From NCBI RefSeq assembly GCF_003448965.1, contig NZ_QRGC01000023.1, forward strand, positions 32,648 through 96,647: a stretch of DNA of 64,000 nucleotides, written 5' to 3'. Shown piece by piece: positions 9,661-18,009 of the stretch (its first letter is position 1; each line of letters opens with the position of its first letter). A model generated the notes under the pieces. That model did no database searches. It had not been told where the DNA came from and saw only the letters and a list, made by a program, of their open reading frames with translations. A program made the position numbers and the translations under genes. The DNA is from Oceanicella sp. SM1341. GTDB taxonomy: Bacteria > Pseudomonadota > Alphaproteobacteria > Rhodobacterales > Rhodobacteraceae.

Positions 9661-10704
9661 CTAGCCCTCGTCGCCGAAGAGATCGGCCTGCGGAGGCTGG
9701 CGCGGCGGGGCGAGGCCGAGATGCGTCCAGGCCTTGCGGCCCAGCATGCGGCCGCGCGGCGTGCGCTGCAGCAGGCCCTGCTGGAGGAGAAAGGGCTCGA
9801 TCACCTCCTCGATGGCGTCGCGGCTCTCGGAGAGGGCGGCGGCCATGGTCTCGACCCCCACCGGCCCGCCGCCGAAATTCTCCGCCAGCATGCTCAGGTA
9901 GCGGCGGTCGGCGCCATCTAGCCCGAGGTCGTCGACCCCGAGCCGGTTCAGCGCCATGTCGGCGAGCGCGCGGGTGACCCGGCCGTCGCCCTCCACCACG
10001 GCGAAATCCACCACCCGGCGCAGCAGGCGGCCGGCGATGCGCGGCGTGCCGCGGGCGCGGCGGGCGATCTCGCGCGCGCCGGGCTGGTCGGCCTCGGCGC
10101 CAAGCATGCGCGCGGCGCGGGTGACGATAAGCTCCAGCTCCTCCACGGTGTAGAACTCGAGCCGGGTGGGGATGCCGAACCGGTCGCGCAGCGGCGTGGT
10201 GAGCAGGCCCAGCCGGGTGGTGGCGCCCACCAGGGTGAAGGGTGGCAGGTCGATGCGCACGGTGCGCGCCGCCGGGCCCTCGCCGATCACGAGGTCGAGG
10301 GCGAAATCCTCCAGCGCGGGGTAGAGCACCTCCTCCACCACCGGGTTCAGGCGGTGGATCTCGTCGATGAACAGCACGTCGCGGGCGTCGAGATTGGTGA
10401 GGATGGCGGCGAGGTCGCCGGCCTTGGCCAGCACCGGGCCCGAGGTCATGCGGAAGTTCACGCCGAGCTCGCGCGACATGATCTGCGCCAGCGTGGTCTT
10501 GCCGAGACCGGGAGGGCCGTAGAACAGCGTGTGGTCCATGGCCTGGCCGCGCTGGCGGGCGCTCTCGATGAACACGCGCAGGTTTGCGCGGGCCTCCTTC
10601 TGGCCGACGAAATCCTCGAGGCTCTGCGGGCGCAGGGCGCGGTCGGCGTCCTCGGGGCGGGCGTCGGGGCGGATGAGCGGGTCTGGGGCCTCGGATGCGG
10701 CCAT
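9661..10704 (-). CDS. ruvB: Holliday junction branch-migration helicase RuvB
   Basis: AAA+ motor that drives branch migration of Holliday junctions with RuvA. The 347-residue product has Walker [10 protein letters not shown] at about residues 63-71, Walker B FIDEIHRL, the sensor motif GATTR, and a C-terminal winged-helix domain (RTPRGR). The length is normal. It is last in the ruvC-ruvA-ruvB operon, 19 bp after ruvA. Confidence 0.98.
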   Translation of the reverse strand: MAASEAPDPLIRPDARPEDADRALRPQSLEDFVGQKEARANLRVFIESARQRGQAMDHTLFYGPPGLGKTTLAQIMSRELGVNFRMTSGPVLAKAGDLAAILTNLDARDVLFIDEIHRLNPVVEEVLYPALEDFALDLVIGEGPAARTVRIDLPPFTLVGATTRLGLLTTPLRDRFGIPTRLEFYTVEELELIVTRAARMLGAEADQPGAREIARRARGTPRIAGRLLRRVVDFAVVEGDGRVTRALADMALNRLGVDDLGLDGADRRYLSMLAENFGGGPVGVETMAAALSESRDAIEEVIEPFLLQQGLLQRTPRGRMLGRKAWTHLGLAPPRQPPQADLFGDEG

Positions 10705-10723
10705 GGTCGGTCAGCCTCTCGGA

Positions 10724-11431
10724 TCAGCCCTTGGGGGCGAGCAGCTTCAGGGCGGCGCGGATCAGCGCGGCGGTGCCGGCGTCGGGCGCCTCGGCGGCGG
10801 CGCGGGCCACAGCGCCGGCGGCATCCCCCATCCCATACCCCAGATTGACCAGGGCGGACAGGGCGTCGGCGGAGGCATCCGCCTGGCTCACGGCCGGGGT
10901 TGGGCGGGCCTCGGCCATCTGCGCAGCCTCAGGCTGCGCAGCCGACGGCGCCGGTTCCGGCGCCGGCGGGGTTTCGGGCGTGCCCGAAACCATGGCCGGT
11001 TGCGCACCGCCCGAGCCGAGCGCCATGATGGCGGGCGCCTTGTCCTTCAGCTCGCTCACGATGCGTGTCGCCAGTTTCGGCCCCACGCCGGGAGCTGCCT
11101 TGATCGCCGCGACATCGCCCAGCGCCAGCGCCCGGCCCAGCCCCTCCGGCCCCAGCCGGCCGAGAATGGCGAGCCCCACCCGCGCCCCCACGCCCTGCAC
11201 CGAGGTGAGCAGCCGGTGCCACTCGCGCTCGATCATGGTGGGGAAGCCGAAGAGCTGCAGCAGATCCTCGCGCACCAGCAGCTCGGTGTAGAGCGCCACC
11301 GTGCCGCCCGGCTTGGGCATGCGTGACAGCGTGCGGTCCGAGCAGTAGACGAGGTAGCCCACGCCGCCGGTGTCGATCAGCACATGGTCGGACGCCGTAT
11401 AGACCAGCCGGCCGGAGATCTTGCCGATCAT
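10724..11431 (-). CDS. ruvA: Holliday junction binding protein RuvA
   Basis: Tetrameric protein that binds the four-way junction and recruits RuvB. The 235-residue product has an N-terminal OB domain (MIGKISGRL), helix-hairpin-helix motifs ([17 protein letters not shown] and [16 protein letters not shown]) and a C-terminal RuvB-binding domain. An unusually long Pro/Ala-rich linker (about 145-180) separates them and makes the protein longer than the roughly 200 residues of E. coli RuvA. The ATG at 11431 overlaps the ruvC stop by 4 nt. Confidence 0.97.
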   Translation of the reverse strand: MIGKISGRLVYTASDHVLIDTGGVGYLVYCSDRTLSRMPKPGGTVALYTELLVREDLLQLFGFPTMIEREWHRLLTSVQGVGARVGLAILGRLGPEGLGRALALGDVAAIKAAPGVGPKLATRIVSELKDKAPAIMALGSGGAQPAMVSGTPETPPAPEPAPSAAQPEAAQMAEARPTPAVSQADASADALSALVNLGYGMGDAAGAVARAAAEAPDAGTAALIRAALKLLAPKG

Positions 11432-11949
11432 GCCACGCCCGCCTTCTCGCCCGCCTTCTCGATCGCCGCGGAAAGCCGACCGGAGAATCGCGCGTGATGG
11501 GCGTGGCACAGCGCGATGGCCAGCGCGTCGGCCGCGTCGGGCCCGTCGATCCGCGCGTTGGGGAGCTGCAGGCGCACCATGTGCTCCACCTGGCCCTTCT
11601 GCGCGTGCCCCACGCCGACGACCACCTTCTTCACCGCGTTGGGCGCGTACTCGGCCACGTCGAGCCCGGCGCGCGCCGGCACCAGCAGCGCGATGGCCCG
11701 GGCCTGGCCGAGCTTCAGCGTGCCGGCGGCGTCCTTGTTCACGAAGGTCTGCTCCACCGCCGCGGTCTCGGGCGCATGGGCCTCGAAGACCACGGAGAGC
11801 TGTTCGAACAGGCTCAGCAGCCGCTGGGCCAGATCCTCCCCCTGCGATTGGCAGGTGCCGTTGGCCACGTGGGCGATGCGGTTTCCCGCCACGTCCACCA
11901 CACCCCAGCCGGTGCGGCGCAGGCCCGGATCGATGCCGATGACGCGCAT
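11428..11949 (-). CDS. ruvC: Holliday junction endonuclease RuvC
   Basis: Structure-specific nuclease that resolves Holliday junctions. The 173-residue product has the RNase H-like fold with the first catalytic Asp in [16 protein letters not shown]. The catalytic Glu lies in AAVEQTFVN and the last Asp pair in [14 protein letters not shown]. The length is normal. It is the first gene of the ruv operon and its stop overlaps ruvA. Confidence 0.98.
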   Translation of the reverse strand: MRVIGIDPGLRRTGWGVVDVAGNRIAHVANGTCQSQGEDLAQRLLSLFEQLSVVFEAHAPETAAVEQTFVNKDAAGTLKLGQARAIALLVPARAGLDVAEYAPNAVKKVVVGVGHAQKGQVEHMVRLQLPNARIDGPDAADALAIALCHAHHARFSGRLSAAIEKAGEKAGVA

Positions 11950-12318
11950 GGGCCCTCCCGTCAGATGCGAATGCTTCCAGTCACTTGCCCCTCACTAGCA
12001 CGAAACGCGAACAGGGCGCCAGTGGCGATCCGCGTGCCCTGCGGCACCGGCCCGACGGGTCTTCGGACAGGAGGCGGGCGGCCCCGCGGGCGGGCGGTCG
12101 CCTCCGGGCGCCGGCAGAGGCGGGTGTGAGGCGATGCCGGGCGGGAAAACCTGTCGCGCGACCCATCGTTTTCAACCTGCCCAATTAAAAATCAAATCAA
12201 TGCTCCGGGTGCATGCCTGACATGCATTTTCAGCCCGTTGCCTTGGCCACGATTCCCGCCTATCTGCCCGTCTCGAAGGCACTCACGCCACCACACATAT
12301 GATATAGGAAACCGGATC
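11950..12318. other. Intergenic region between ruvC and the DUF1127 gene
   Basis: No gene was found. The 3' part (about 12180-12318) is clearly richer in A/T than its surroundings and should hold the promoters of the divergent ruv operon and DUF1127 gene. A small hairpin (TGCATG-CCTGA-CATGCA) sits at 12210-12226. A -10-like TATGAT lies at 12298-12303, but I could not find a matching -35 element. Confidence 0.5.
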
Positions 12319-12537
12319 ATGGCTCTGTACGAACCGACCGCTTCCGGCGCGTACGGCGCCGGCAAATCCCGCTCCTTCCTCGGCTCCATCGTCGAGCGCT
12401 ACACCGTCTGGCAGCGCACCCGCGCCACCAGCCGCGCGCTGCGCGCCCTGACCCCGGCCCAGCTCGCCGACATCGGCCTCGAGCCGGGCGAGATCGAGAC
12501 GCTCGCCGACACCCTGGCCCGCGGCCACCGGGGCTGA
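12319..12537 (+). CDS. Small DUF1127 (YjiS-like) protein
   Basis: A 72-residue basic protein with the C-terminal DUF1127 signature: YTVWQRTRATSRALRALT and then QLADIGLEPGEI. Small DUF1127 proteins in alphaproteobacteria are RNA-binding-like; some affect phosphate and small-RNA metabolism, and many are stress induced. The ATG at 12319 was chosen because TAGGAAA precedes it and the short N-terminus fits the family. It is a single-gene unit with a convincing terminator about 80 bp downstream. Confidence 0.88.
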   Translation: MALYEPTASGAYGAGKSRSFLGSIVERYTVWQRTRATSRALRALTPAQLADIGLEPGEIETLADTLARGHRG

Positions 12538-13233
12538 AACGCCCCTGCCGCGCCGGCACGGCCCCGCTCCCCGGGGCGTGCCGGACCCCCGGTCCGGTGA
12601 CCCGTCCCGGACCTGCTGCGCCCCGACGACACGTTCGCCGGGGCGTTTTGCTGTCCGAGAGGTGCCCGTCGCCGGGCCACGCCCCCACCGCGCCCCCCGC
12701 CCGGCGGCGCGCCGGCCCGGCCCCTCCCGACGCAGCCATCGCCCGGAAGCCCGCGCCCCCTGCCGGAGCTTTGCCTCCTCGGGCCGCTCGCCTGCGGCCT
12801 TGCGCGTCCGGCTCGGCTGGCCGCCGCCCCCGACCGCCCCACCGCCCGACTGCCGGAGACCGGCATCTTCCCGGCGCGACCCGGGCCGGGAAAAGCCGGC
12901 AGGCCACACTCTCTCATCGCGGCCCACAGCCAAGCCCTTCCCGGGCTGGCAACACAGCACTGCCGGCTTCTCCGGGCCCGGCTCGCTCCGGAACCGTTGG
13001 TCCCGGCCCGAACCCGGCGCGCGCTCCACAATGCCGAGAAGGCTTGCCGCTCCCGCGATGCGCCCTTGCGGTCCATCCGGACCCGGATATCCCGGACGAG
13101 CTTCACGGTCCGCGCGCCCAGGCGAGCCTGAAGTTCCGCCCGTCCCGGGCAGCCTGAAGTTCTGCCCGTCCCGGGCAGCCTGAAGTTCTGCCCGTCCCGG
13201 GCAGCCTGGGATTCCGCCCGTCCCGGGCGAGCT
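12538..13233. other. Gene-free GC-rich stretch with tandem repeats
   Basis: No convincing gene. Open frames here are long only because of the extreme G/C content, and their translations are Arg/Pro/Ala-rich with no recognisable motif. The stretch holds the DUF1127 terminator and, at its right end, the 26-bp tandem repeat at 13125-13255. Confidence 0.6.
12619..12649 (+). terminator. Rho-independent terminator after the DUF1127 gene
   Basis: A perfect 7-bp G/C stem (CGCCCCG / CGGGGCG) with a 13-nt loop is followed at once by TTTT on the plus strand. It lies 82 bp past the DUF1127 stop. Confidence 0.7.
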
Positions 13234-13255
13234 TCAGCTTCCACCCGTTCCGGGT
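13125..13255. repeat. Five tandem 26-bp units
   Basis: Units start at 13125, 13151, 13177, 13203 and 13230. Units 2 and 3 are identical, 1 and 4 differ at a few bases, and the fifth is degenerate. The unit reads AGCCTGAAGTTCTGCCC then GTCCCGGGC, ending in the palindrome CCCGGG core. A 26-bp period is not a multiple of three, so this is not a coding repeat. The last unit overlaps the 3' end of the DUF2254 gene (stop at 13234). Confidence 0.9.
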
Positions 13256-14604
13256 GAGGCCCCCAGATCACTCCCCGCCCCCGTGGGCGTGCGGGACGCG
13301 TCGGCCTCCGGGTCGGCCAGGCCCTCGCGCAGGCGCAGGGCGCGCAGCACCTCGCGGTCGGCCTCCAGCGCCAGCCCGGCCTCCGCCCGGTCCATCGCCT
13401 CGCGGGACTGGGCCCGGGCGCAGGCGCGGAAGGCCTCGTCGCCGGTGGCATAGAGCGCGCCCAGCGCCTTCTGCAGCCGGATGTGCACTTCGAGATGCCC
13501 GGCGCCATCGCGCGCGATGGGCGGGAAGATATCGGCAAAGAGATCCGCCACCGCGATGCCCGGAACCAGCACGCGCGGAAAGTCCACCTCCTCCGTGGCC
13601 CGCTCCGGCGCCGTCGCCCAGGGCGCGAGCAGGCGCACGCTGCGGCCCAGCACGTCGATCGCGGTTCCGTGGTCGTTGATCGCGGGCGAGAGCGCGCGCG
13701 AGGCGATCTCCGCCATAACGCAGAGACCGAACCGCGGATCCTGGTCGAAGGAGCGCCGCTGCGCCAGCGAGAAGCAGCCGCGCAGGGCGTCGCATGTCTC
13801 GAGCCAGGCATCGCCCTCCTCCGCCAGCCCCGTGGCGGAGAAGCCCTCCACCCGAAGCAGCGCGCGGCCGGGATGCACGAAGCCGCCCGGCAGGGTGATC
13901 ACCTCGAGCATGAGGCCCCGCGCCTCGGCGATGTCGGACAGGGCGGCAACGTCGACATGCTGGATGTAGCCGGTCTCGGGCGGAAAGACCGGCCGGGCCG
14001 TGACAGAGGCGCTGCGCGGCCCGGCCGGCGCCGGGCGTCCGCCGAGATAGGGGTCGGCCAGCCGGGCGGCGATGGCCCGCGACGTCGCCTCCTCCACCCG
14101 CTCCGTCGTCTCGCCCACCCGGCCGAGGCCGGAGAGATAGTCGATCCAGCGCAGCATGGTGATCACGATGATGCCGATCACCGCGATGGTGACGACGAAG
14201 AGCACCGCCCGCCCCCGCTCGCCGTAGGAGCCGGTGCCCAGCGCCACGATGCCGACCAGGCTGAACAGGAACGAGCCGAGGAACACCGCCAGAACGTTCT
14301 GGGTTGTGGGGTCCTGCACCAGCAGGCGGGTGGCGCGGGGGGTGACGTTGCTCGTGGCCGCCCCGTAGGCCGAGACCATCACGCTGAGCGAGAAGGTGGT
14401 GACCGCGAGCATGCTGGAGGCGAGGATGTCGAGGATGCGGTCCACTGCATCCGCCTCGACGCTGAAGGGCATCTCCCAGGGCAGCAGGCTTTCCGCCAGC
14501 GTGGCGAGCAGCGCCGTCGCCACGCCCAGCAGCGCGAGCAGCGCCGCGCGCACCCAGAGCCGGCGGGAGAACTGCATCAGCAGCCAGTGCCATTTCGAAA
14601 TCAT
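13234..14604 (-). CDS. DUF2254 integral membrane protein
   Basis: A 456-residue inner-membrane protein of the DUF2254 family; its molecular function is not known. Four hydrophobic segments lie at about 17-38, 60-82, 106-127 and 137-155. They are followed by a soluble C-terminal half with the family stretches TTQNVLAVFLGSFLFSL and ALSPAINDHGTAIDVLGR. The ATG at 14604 follows AGGGGACAGG. The last codons run into a degenerate unit of the 26-bp tandem repeat, so the C-terminal tail (about 20 residues, Gly/Thr/Ser-rich) may have been altered by repeat expansion. It is divergent from the GNAT gene. Confidence 0.88.
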   Translation of the reverse strand: MISKWHWLLMQFSRRLWVRAALLALLGVATALLATLAESLLPWEMPFSVEADAVDRILDILASSMLAVTTFSLSVMVSAYGAATSNVTPRATRLLVQDPTTQNVLAVFLGSFLFSLVGIVALGTGSYGERGRAVLFVVTIAVIGIIVITMLRWIDYLSGLGRVGETTERVEEATSRAIAARLADPYLGGRPAPAGPRSASVTARPVFPPETGYIQHVDVAALSDIAEARGLMLEVITLPGGFVHPGRALLRVEGFSATGLAEEGDAWLETCDALRGCFSLAQRRSFDQDPRFGLCVMAEIASRALSPAINDHGTAIDVLGRSVRLLAPWATAPERATEEVDFPRVLVPGIAVADLFADIFPPIARDGAGHLEVHIRLQKALGALYATGDEAFRACARAQSREAMDRAEAGLALEADREVLRALRLREGLADPEADASRTPTGAGSDLGASPGTGGS

Positions 14605-14746
14605 CCTGTCCCCTGCTCTCCTGCCGGCAGCACCTCTCTCCCCCCGCAACCTAGCCCGATGCCGGGCCACGGCGATAGCGCCGCGCGCGCGTCCGGGCTA
14701 TGCACGGGCTTTGCGACAGAGGAGCGCCACGGGGAGAAGGCGGCAG

Positions 14747-15205
14747 ATGCAGGACCCGGTCGAGATCAGCCGCGCAGTCCCCGCCGATGTGGCGGAGGCG
14801 AGCGCCGTCATCCACGCGGCACTGCGCGAGACACTCGCGCGCGCCTACCCGGCGGAGGTGATCGACCGGGTGGCGCGCAGCTTCGAGCCCGGGCCGCTGG
14901 CCGCCCTCTTCGCCGTGCGCATCGCCTTCGTGGCGCGGCGCAGCGGCCGGCTGGTCGGCACCGCGGCGCTCGAGGGCGCGGCGGTGCGCAGCGTGTTCGT
15001 GGCGCCCGACCAGCATCGCGCCGGCGTCGGGCGGGCGCTCATGCAGGCGGTGGAGGCAGAGGCACGGCGTCGCGGCCTCGACCGCCTCGAAGTGCCCGCG
15101 GCCCTGCCCGCCGTGCCCTTCTACGCCGCCCTCGGCTACCGCCCCCTGCGCGAGATCGACGACGGGCACGAGAGGACGATGGTGATGGAGCGCCTGCTCG
15201 GGTGA
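14747..15205 (+). CDS. GNAT-family N-acetyltransferase
   Basis: A 152-residue acetyl-CoA-dependent N-acyltransferase; the substrate is unknown. The acetyl-CoA binding motif VFVAPDQHRAGVGRALM is at about residues 83-99. The C-terminal strand-turn FYAALGYRPLREI is typical of the fold. The start was chosen because GGGGAGAAGG lies about 7 nt upstream. It is divergent from DUF2254 and stands alone. Confidence 0.9.
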   Translation: MQDPVEISRAVPADVAEASAVIHAALRETLARAYPAEVIDRVARSFEPGPLAALFAVRIAFVARRSGRLVGTAALEGAAVRSVFVAPDQHRAGVGRALMQAVEAEARRRGLDRLEVPAALPAVPFYAALGYRPLREIDDGHERTMVMERLLG

Positions 15206-15664
15206 TCGGCACCGCGAATGGGGCGCCCGCCTCACCCGTGACGGCGCAGGGTGCCCGGTCGGAACCGGATCTGCGAACGATGCCGCTCGGCCTCCCCCCC
15301 CGCGACGGCACGATCTGCTCGGCCGTGGCGCCGGGCCGTGGCGGACAGTGCCTGCGCGCCCCGAGTTGCGGCCCGGCGGGGGGGGGAGCCGCCCTGCGCG
15401 GCCCGCGGGGTTTTCTTGCGGTCATGATGTGCTTCCGCGGCCCCGGGCACCTCCCGGCGATACTCCGCGCGCTTGTGCTCCGCGGCGGACCGGCCACGGC
15501 GATCACCGATGCGGTGAGCGCGGGGCCGCCCGGCATCATCCGCAGCCGACATTGCACCTGCGGTTGGCTCGCCTCGGCGCGCGCGACATGTGGCAGGACC
15601 CGCCACTGCCCATGGGAAGCGGCAGGCGGCGCGGCGGCATCCCCTCCCGGGCCGGTCCTCCGCC
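15206..15664. other. Gene-free stretch between GNAT and enoyl-CoA hydratase genes
   Basis: No gene, RNA or clear terminator. The open frames on both strands give Arg/Pro/Ala-rich translations without motifs. A run of ten G's near 15379-15388 is the only striking local feature. Confidence 0.5.
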
Positions 15665-16435
15665 TCAGCGGCGGTGAAACACCGGCGGGCGCTTCTCCTT
15701 GAAGGCGCGACGGCCCTCTGCGGCGTCCTCGGTGGCAAAGCAGATGGTCTGCAGGTCGCGCTCGTACTCGATGGCCTTCTCGAGCGGCATGGCATGGGCG
15801 GCGCGCAGGTTGAGCTTGGCCGTCTCCGCCGCGATGGGGGCACGGGCGGCGATGGTTTCGGCCAGCGCCCGGGCGCGGGGCAGCAGCGCCTCGGGGGCGA
15901 GCACCTCGCTCACCAGCCCCCAGGCCTGCGCGGTGGCCGCGTCCACCGGATCGCCGGTCATCACCATCAGGGCGGCGTTCGAGGCGCCGATGGAATGGGC
16001 GAGCTGGGCCGCCATGCCGCCGCCGCCGATCCAGCCGAGCTTGATCTCGGGTGCCGCGAAGCTCGCCGTGGCCGAGGCGAGGCGGATGTCGCAGGAGAGC
16101 GCCGTCTCCAGCCCGCCGCCGAAGGCATAGCCGTTCACCGCCGCGATGCAGGGTTTGCGCAGGGCGCGCACGGCGTCGCAGTAGTCCGGGCGGTTGCGGA
16201 ACTCCCAGGGGGTTGCGTAGGTGTCGAGCTCGCGGATGTCGGAGCCGGCGCAGAAGGCGCGCTCCCCCGCCCCGGTGAGGATCACGCAGCGCACCGCGGC
16301 CTCCGCCTCGCAGGTGGCGAGGGCGGCGGTGATGGCGTCGGCCATCTCCGGCGTGACGGAATTGAGCTTCGCCGGGCGGTTGAGCGTGATGGTCGCCACG
16401 GCGCCGTCGATCTCGAAAAGCAGGTCCTCGGTCAT
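15665..16435 (-). CDS. Enoyl-CoA hydratase/isomerase family protein
   Basis: Crotonase-fold enzyme acting on an acyl-CoA, probably hydrating an enoyl-CoA made by the upstream pathway. The 256-residue product has the oxyanion-hole motifs RAFCAGSDI and NGYAFGGGLETAL and the catalytic Glu region APEIKLGWIGG, with the normal length. The ATG at 16435 was chosen because GAGGA lies about 7 nt upstream. A longer in-frame reading runs back through the palindrome array and is an artefact of the repeats. It is the last gene of the catabolic operon, separated from it by 437 bp that hold the palindrome array. Confidence 0.92.
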   Translation of the reverse strand: MTEDLLFEIDGAVATITLNRPAKLNSVTPEMADAITAALATCEAEAAVRCVILTGAGERAFCAGSDIRELDTYATPWEFRNRPDYCDAVRALRKPCIAAVNGYAFGGGLETALSCDIRLASATASFAAPEIKLGWIGGGGMAAQLAHSIGASNAALMVMTGDPVDAATAQAWGLVSEVLAPEALLPRARALAETIAARAPIAAETAKLNLRAAHAMPLEKAIEYERDLQTICFATEDAAEGRRAFKEKRPPVFHRR

Positions 16436-16872
16436 GTTGTCCTCGTGTCTCGCCCCGAAGGGGCGGTCTCTACCTCGCCCGAAGGGGCGGTCTCTACCTC
16501 GCCCGAAGGGGCGGCCGCTGCCTCGCCCCGAAGGGGCGGCCCTGGTGTCGCGCCCCGCAGGGGCGGTGTTGATCTCGCCCCGGAAGGGGCTGTCTGTATC
16601 TCGCCCCGGAAGGGGCGGTGTTGACCTCCTCCCGGAGGCGCGGCGCAATGCGCGCCCCGCCGAGATGGCCTTCACGGTGCGCCCCGCAGGAGCCGTTCCG
16701 TCTCGCGCCCCGCGGGGGCGGCCCGGACACTCTCCGCGCAAGGGCACAGCCGGTATCCGCCCCCCTGGGGGCAACATCATCGTGTCCATGCCCGGAGCGG
16801 GCGGGGTGCGCCGCCGTCCCGGGCGACATGCGCGGGAGCGGCGTCGCGGCCGCGGGCCGAGCCCGGGCCGCC
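16436..16872. other. Long leader/spacer holding the palindrome array
   Basis: No gene is seen in the 437 bp between the solute-binding-like gene and the enoyl-CoA hydratase gene. Almost the whole stretch is made of short palindromic units (listed separately). Transcripts of the operon would carry many small hairpins here. Confidence 0.6.
16451..16720. repeat. Array of short palindromes, about 25-bp period
   Basis: Seven clear units start at 16451, 16476, 16500, 16524, 16551, 16576 and 16602, 24-27 bp apart. Each is a palindrome of the form CGCCCCGAAGGGGCG, which folds into a 6-bp stem with a 3-4-nt loop. The linkers are short and related (TCTCTACCT, GTGTTGATCT). Diverged copies continue to about 16720, with CGCCCCGCGGGGGCG at 16706. 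The linkers are too short and too similar to be CRISPR spacers. Confidence 0.9.
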
Positions 16873-18009
16873 TTACGTCTCGCCGCCGTCCGGGCGGGCC
16901 GCCGCGTAGAGATCCTGCAGCGCCGCCATCGCCCGGCCGGCGGGCTCGGCCGAGGCAAGGGCCTCACGCAGGCGCTCGGAAGCGGCGGTCTGGAAGGCGA
17001 TGTAGCCGGAGAAGCGCGGCCGCACGCAGGAGGCCTCCAGCGTGGCGGCGGTGCCGGCGTAGAACCCGCCCCAGCGCGCGTTCACCCCGGCATCGGCCCA
17101 GGCGGCGCGGGCGCTCGGCTGGCCGTCATGGTCGGGGATGAAGCCGCGCTGCACCGCTTCCGACATCAGCCAGCGCAGGTGGGTGCGCAGCGCCTCGGTG
17201 GGCTCCAGCCGGCGCGAGATGCCGATGCCGGTGCCGCCCAGCGTGCCGCCGGGCCGCCCGCCGGGCCGGGCCCGCGGCGCGTCGGAGAAGCGCAGGGGCG
17301 CGCCCTCGGCCGGGGCGGCGTAGTTCACGTAGCCGTAGACCAGCGGCACGCAGGCGGCCACCGGCCCGGCCGCCATGCGGCCCAGGATCCCGATGGGGTT
17401 GAGCGGGCGCAGCGCCGCGGGGCTGCGGGCGGCGAGCTCGGAGAGGATCTCCCAGGCCTCGATGGCGACAGCGCGCGGCAGCAGCTCCGCCGGGTCGGCC
17501 TCGGTCGGGGGCGCGCCCAGCGCGGTGGCGAGCGAGAACAGGCTCATCAGCACATGCGGCCCGGCGAGCGACAGCGCCACCGCCGTGCCGCCGCGCGAGA
17601 GGGCGAGCACCTCCTCCCATGTCGCGGGGGGTGTCGCCAGCAGGTCCAGGCGGCTCGCCATCACCTGCGTCGCGGCGTCGAGCGGCAGGGCCCAGTGCCG
17701 GCCGGCATAGCGGTAGGAGGCAAGGCAGGGCCCGATGGTGCGCGCGCCGATGGCGGCGAGCTCGTCGGCGCCGAAGATGTCTTCCAGCGGGTGCAGGCAG
17801 CCGGCCTCCACCGCCTCGCCGACATGCGGATGGTCGAGCACCACGAGGTCATGCGCGGCGCAGAGCTCGGCGATGGGGGCGGATTCGAAGCCCTCCAGCG
17901 GCTGGCGCGCCCAGGTGAGCGACAGGCCGTGGCCCGGCGCCACCTCCGCCGCGGCGGCGGCCAGCGCGTTGTAGCCGCGCGGATGGTCCCAGGTGAGGCC
18001 GGAGAGCAT
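16873..18009 (-). CDS. Solute-binding-protein-like protein without signal peptide
   Basis: A protein of about 378 residues that resembles periplasmic family 1 solute-binding proteins of ABC transporters. It shows the pattern LSLTWARQPLEGFES, DLVVLDHPHVGEA, HWALPLDAATQVMASR and PATWEEVLALSR. Yet it begins directly with the mature-type sequence MLSGLTWDHPRGYN and has no signal peptide or lipobox, and no ABC permease or ATPase is nearby. The start is ATG 18009 or GTG 18012; both overlap the CoA-transferase stop (TGATG or GTGA). It may work in the cytoplasm as an acyl-CoA or ligand-binding partner of the CoA-transferase, which is inference. Confidence 0.8.
   Translation of the reverse strand: MLSGLTWDHPRGYNALAAAAAEVAPGHGLSLTWARQPLEGFESAPIAELCAAHDLVVLDHPHVGEAVEAGCLHPLEDIFGADELAAIGARTIGPCLASYRYAGRHWALPLDAATQVMASRLDLLATPPATWEEVLALSRGGTAVALSLAGPHVLMSLFSLATALGAPPTEADPAELLPRAVAIEAWEILSELAARSPAALRPLNPIGILGRMAAGPVAACVPLVYGYVNYAAPAEGAPLRFSDAPRARPGGRPGGTLGGTGIGISRRLEPTEALRTHLRWLMSEAVQRGFIPDHDGQPSARAAWADAGVNARWGGFYAGTAATLEASCVRPRFSGYIAFQTAASERLREALASAEPAGRAMAALQDLYAAARPDGGET

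Noticed and set aside
12399..13811. 470-codon frame overlapping the DUF2254 3' end and the 26-bp repeats
   Set aside because: It is a frame shadow of DUF2254 that continues through the tandem repeats. The translation is Arg/Pro-rich and has no plausible start.
16451..16720. Possible CRISPR array
   Set aside because: The repeated unit is itself a short palindrome and the linkers are only about 10-12 bp and similar to each other. There are no unique spacers of usual length and no cas genes.
16436..16789. In-frame N-terminal extension of the enoyl-CoA hydratase through the palindrome array
   Set aside because: The translation is a repetitive Arg/Gly/Pro string made by the repeats. The internal ATG at 16435 has a good ribosome binding site and the family's normal N-terminus.
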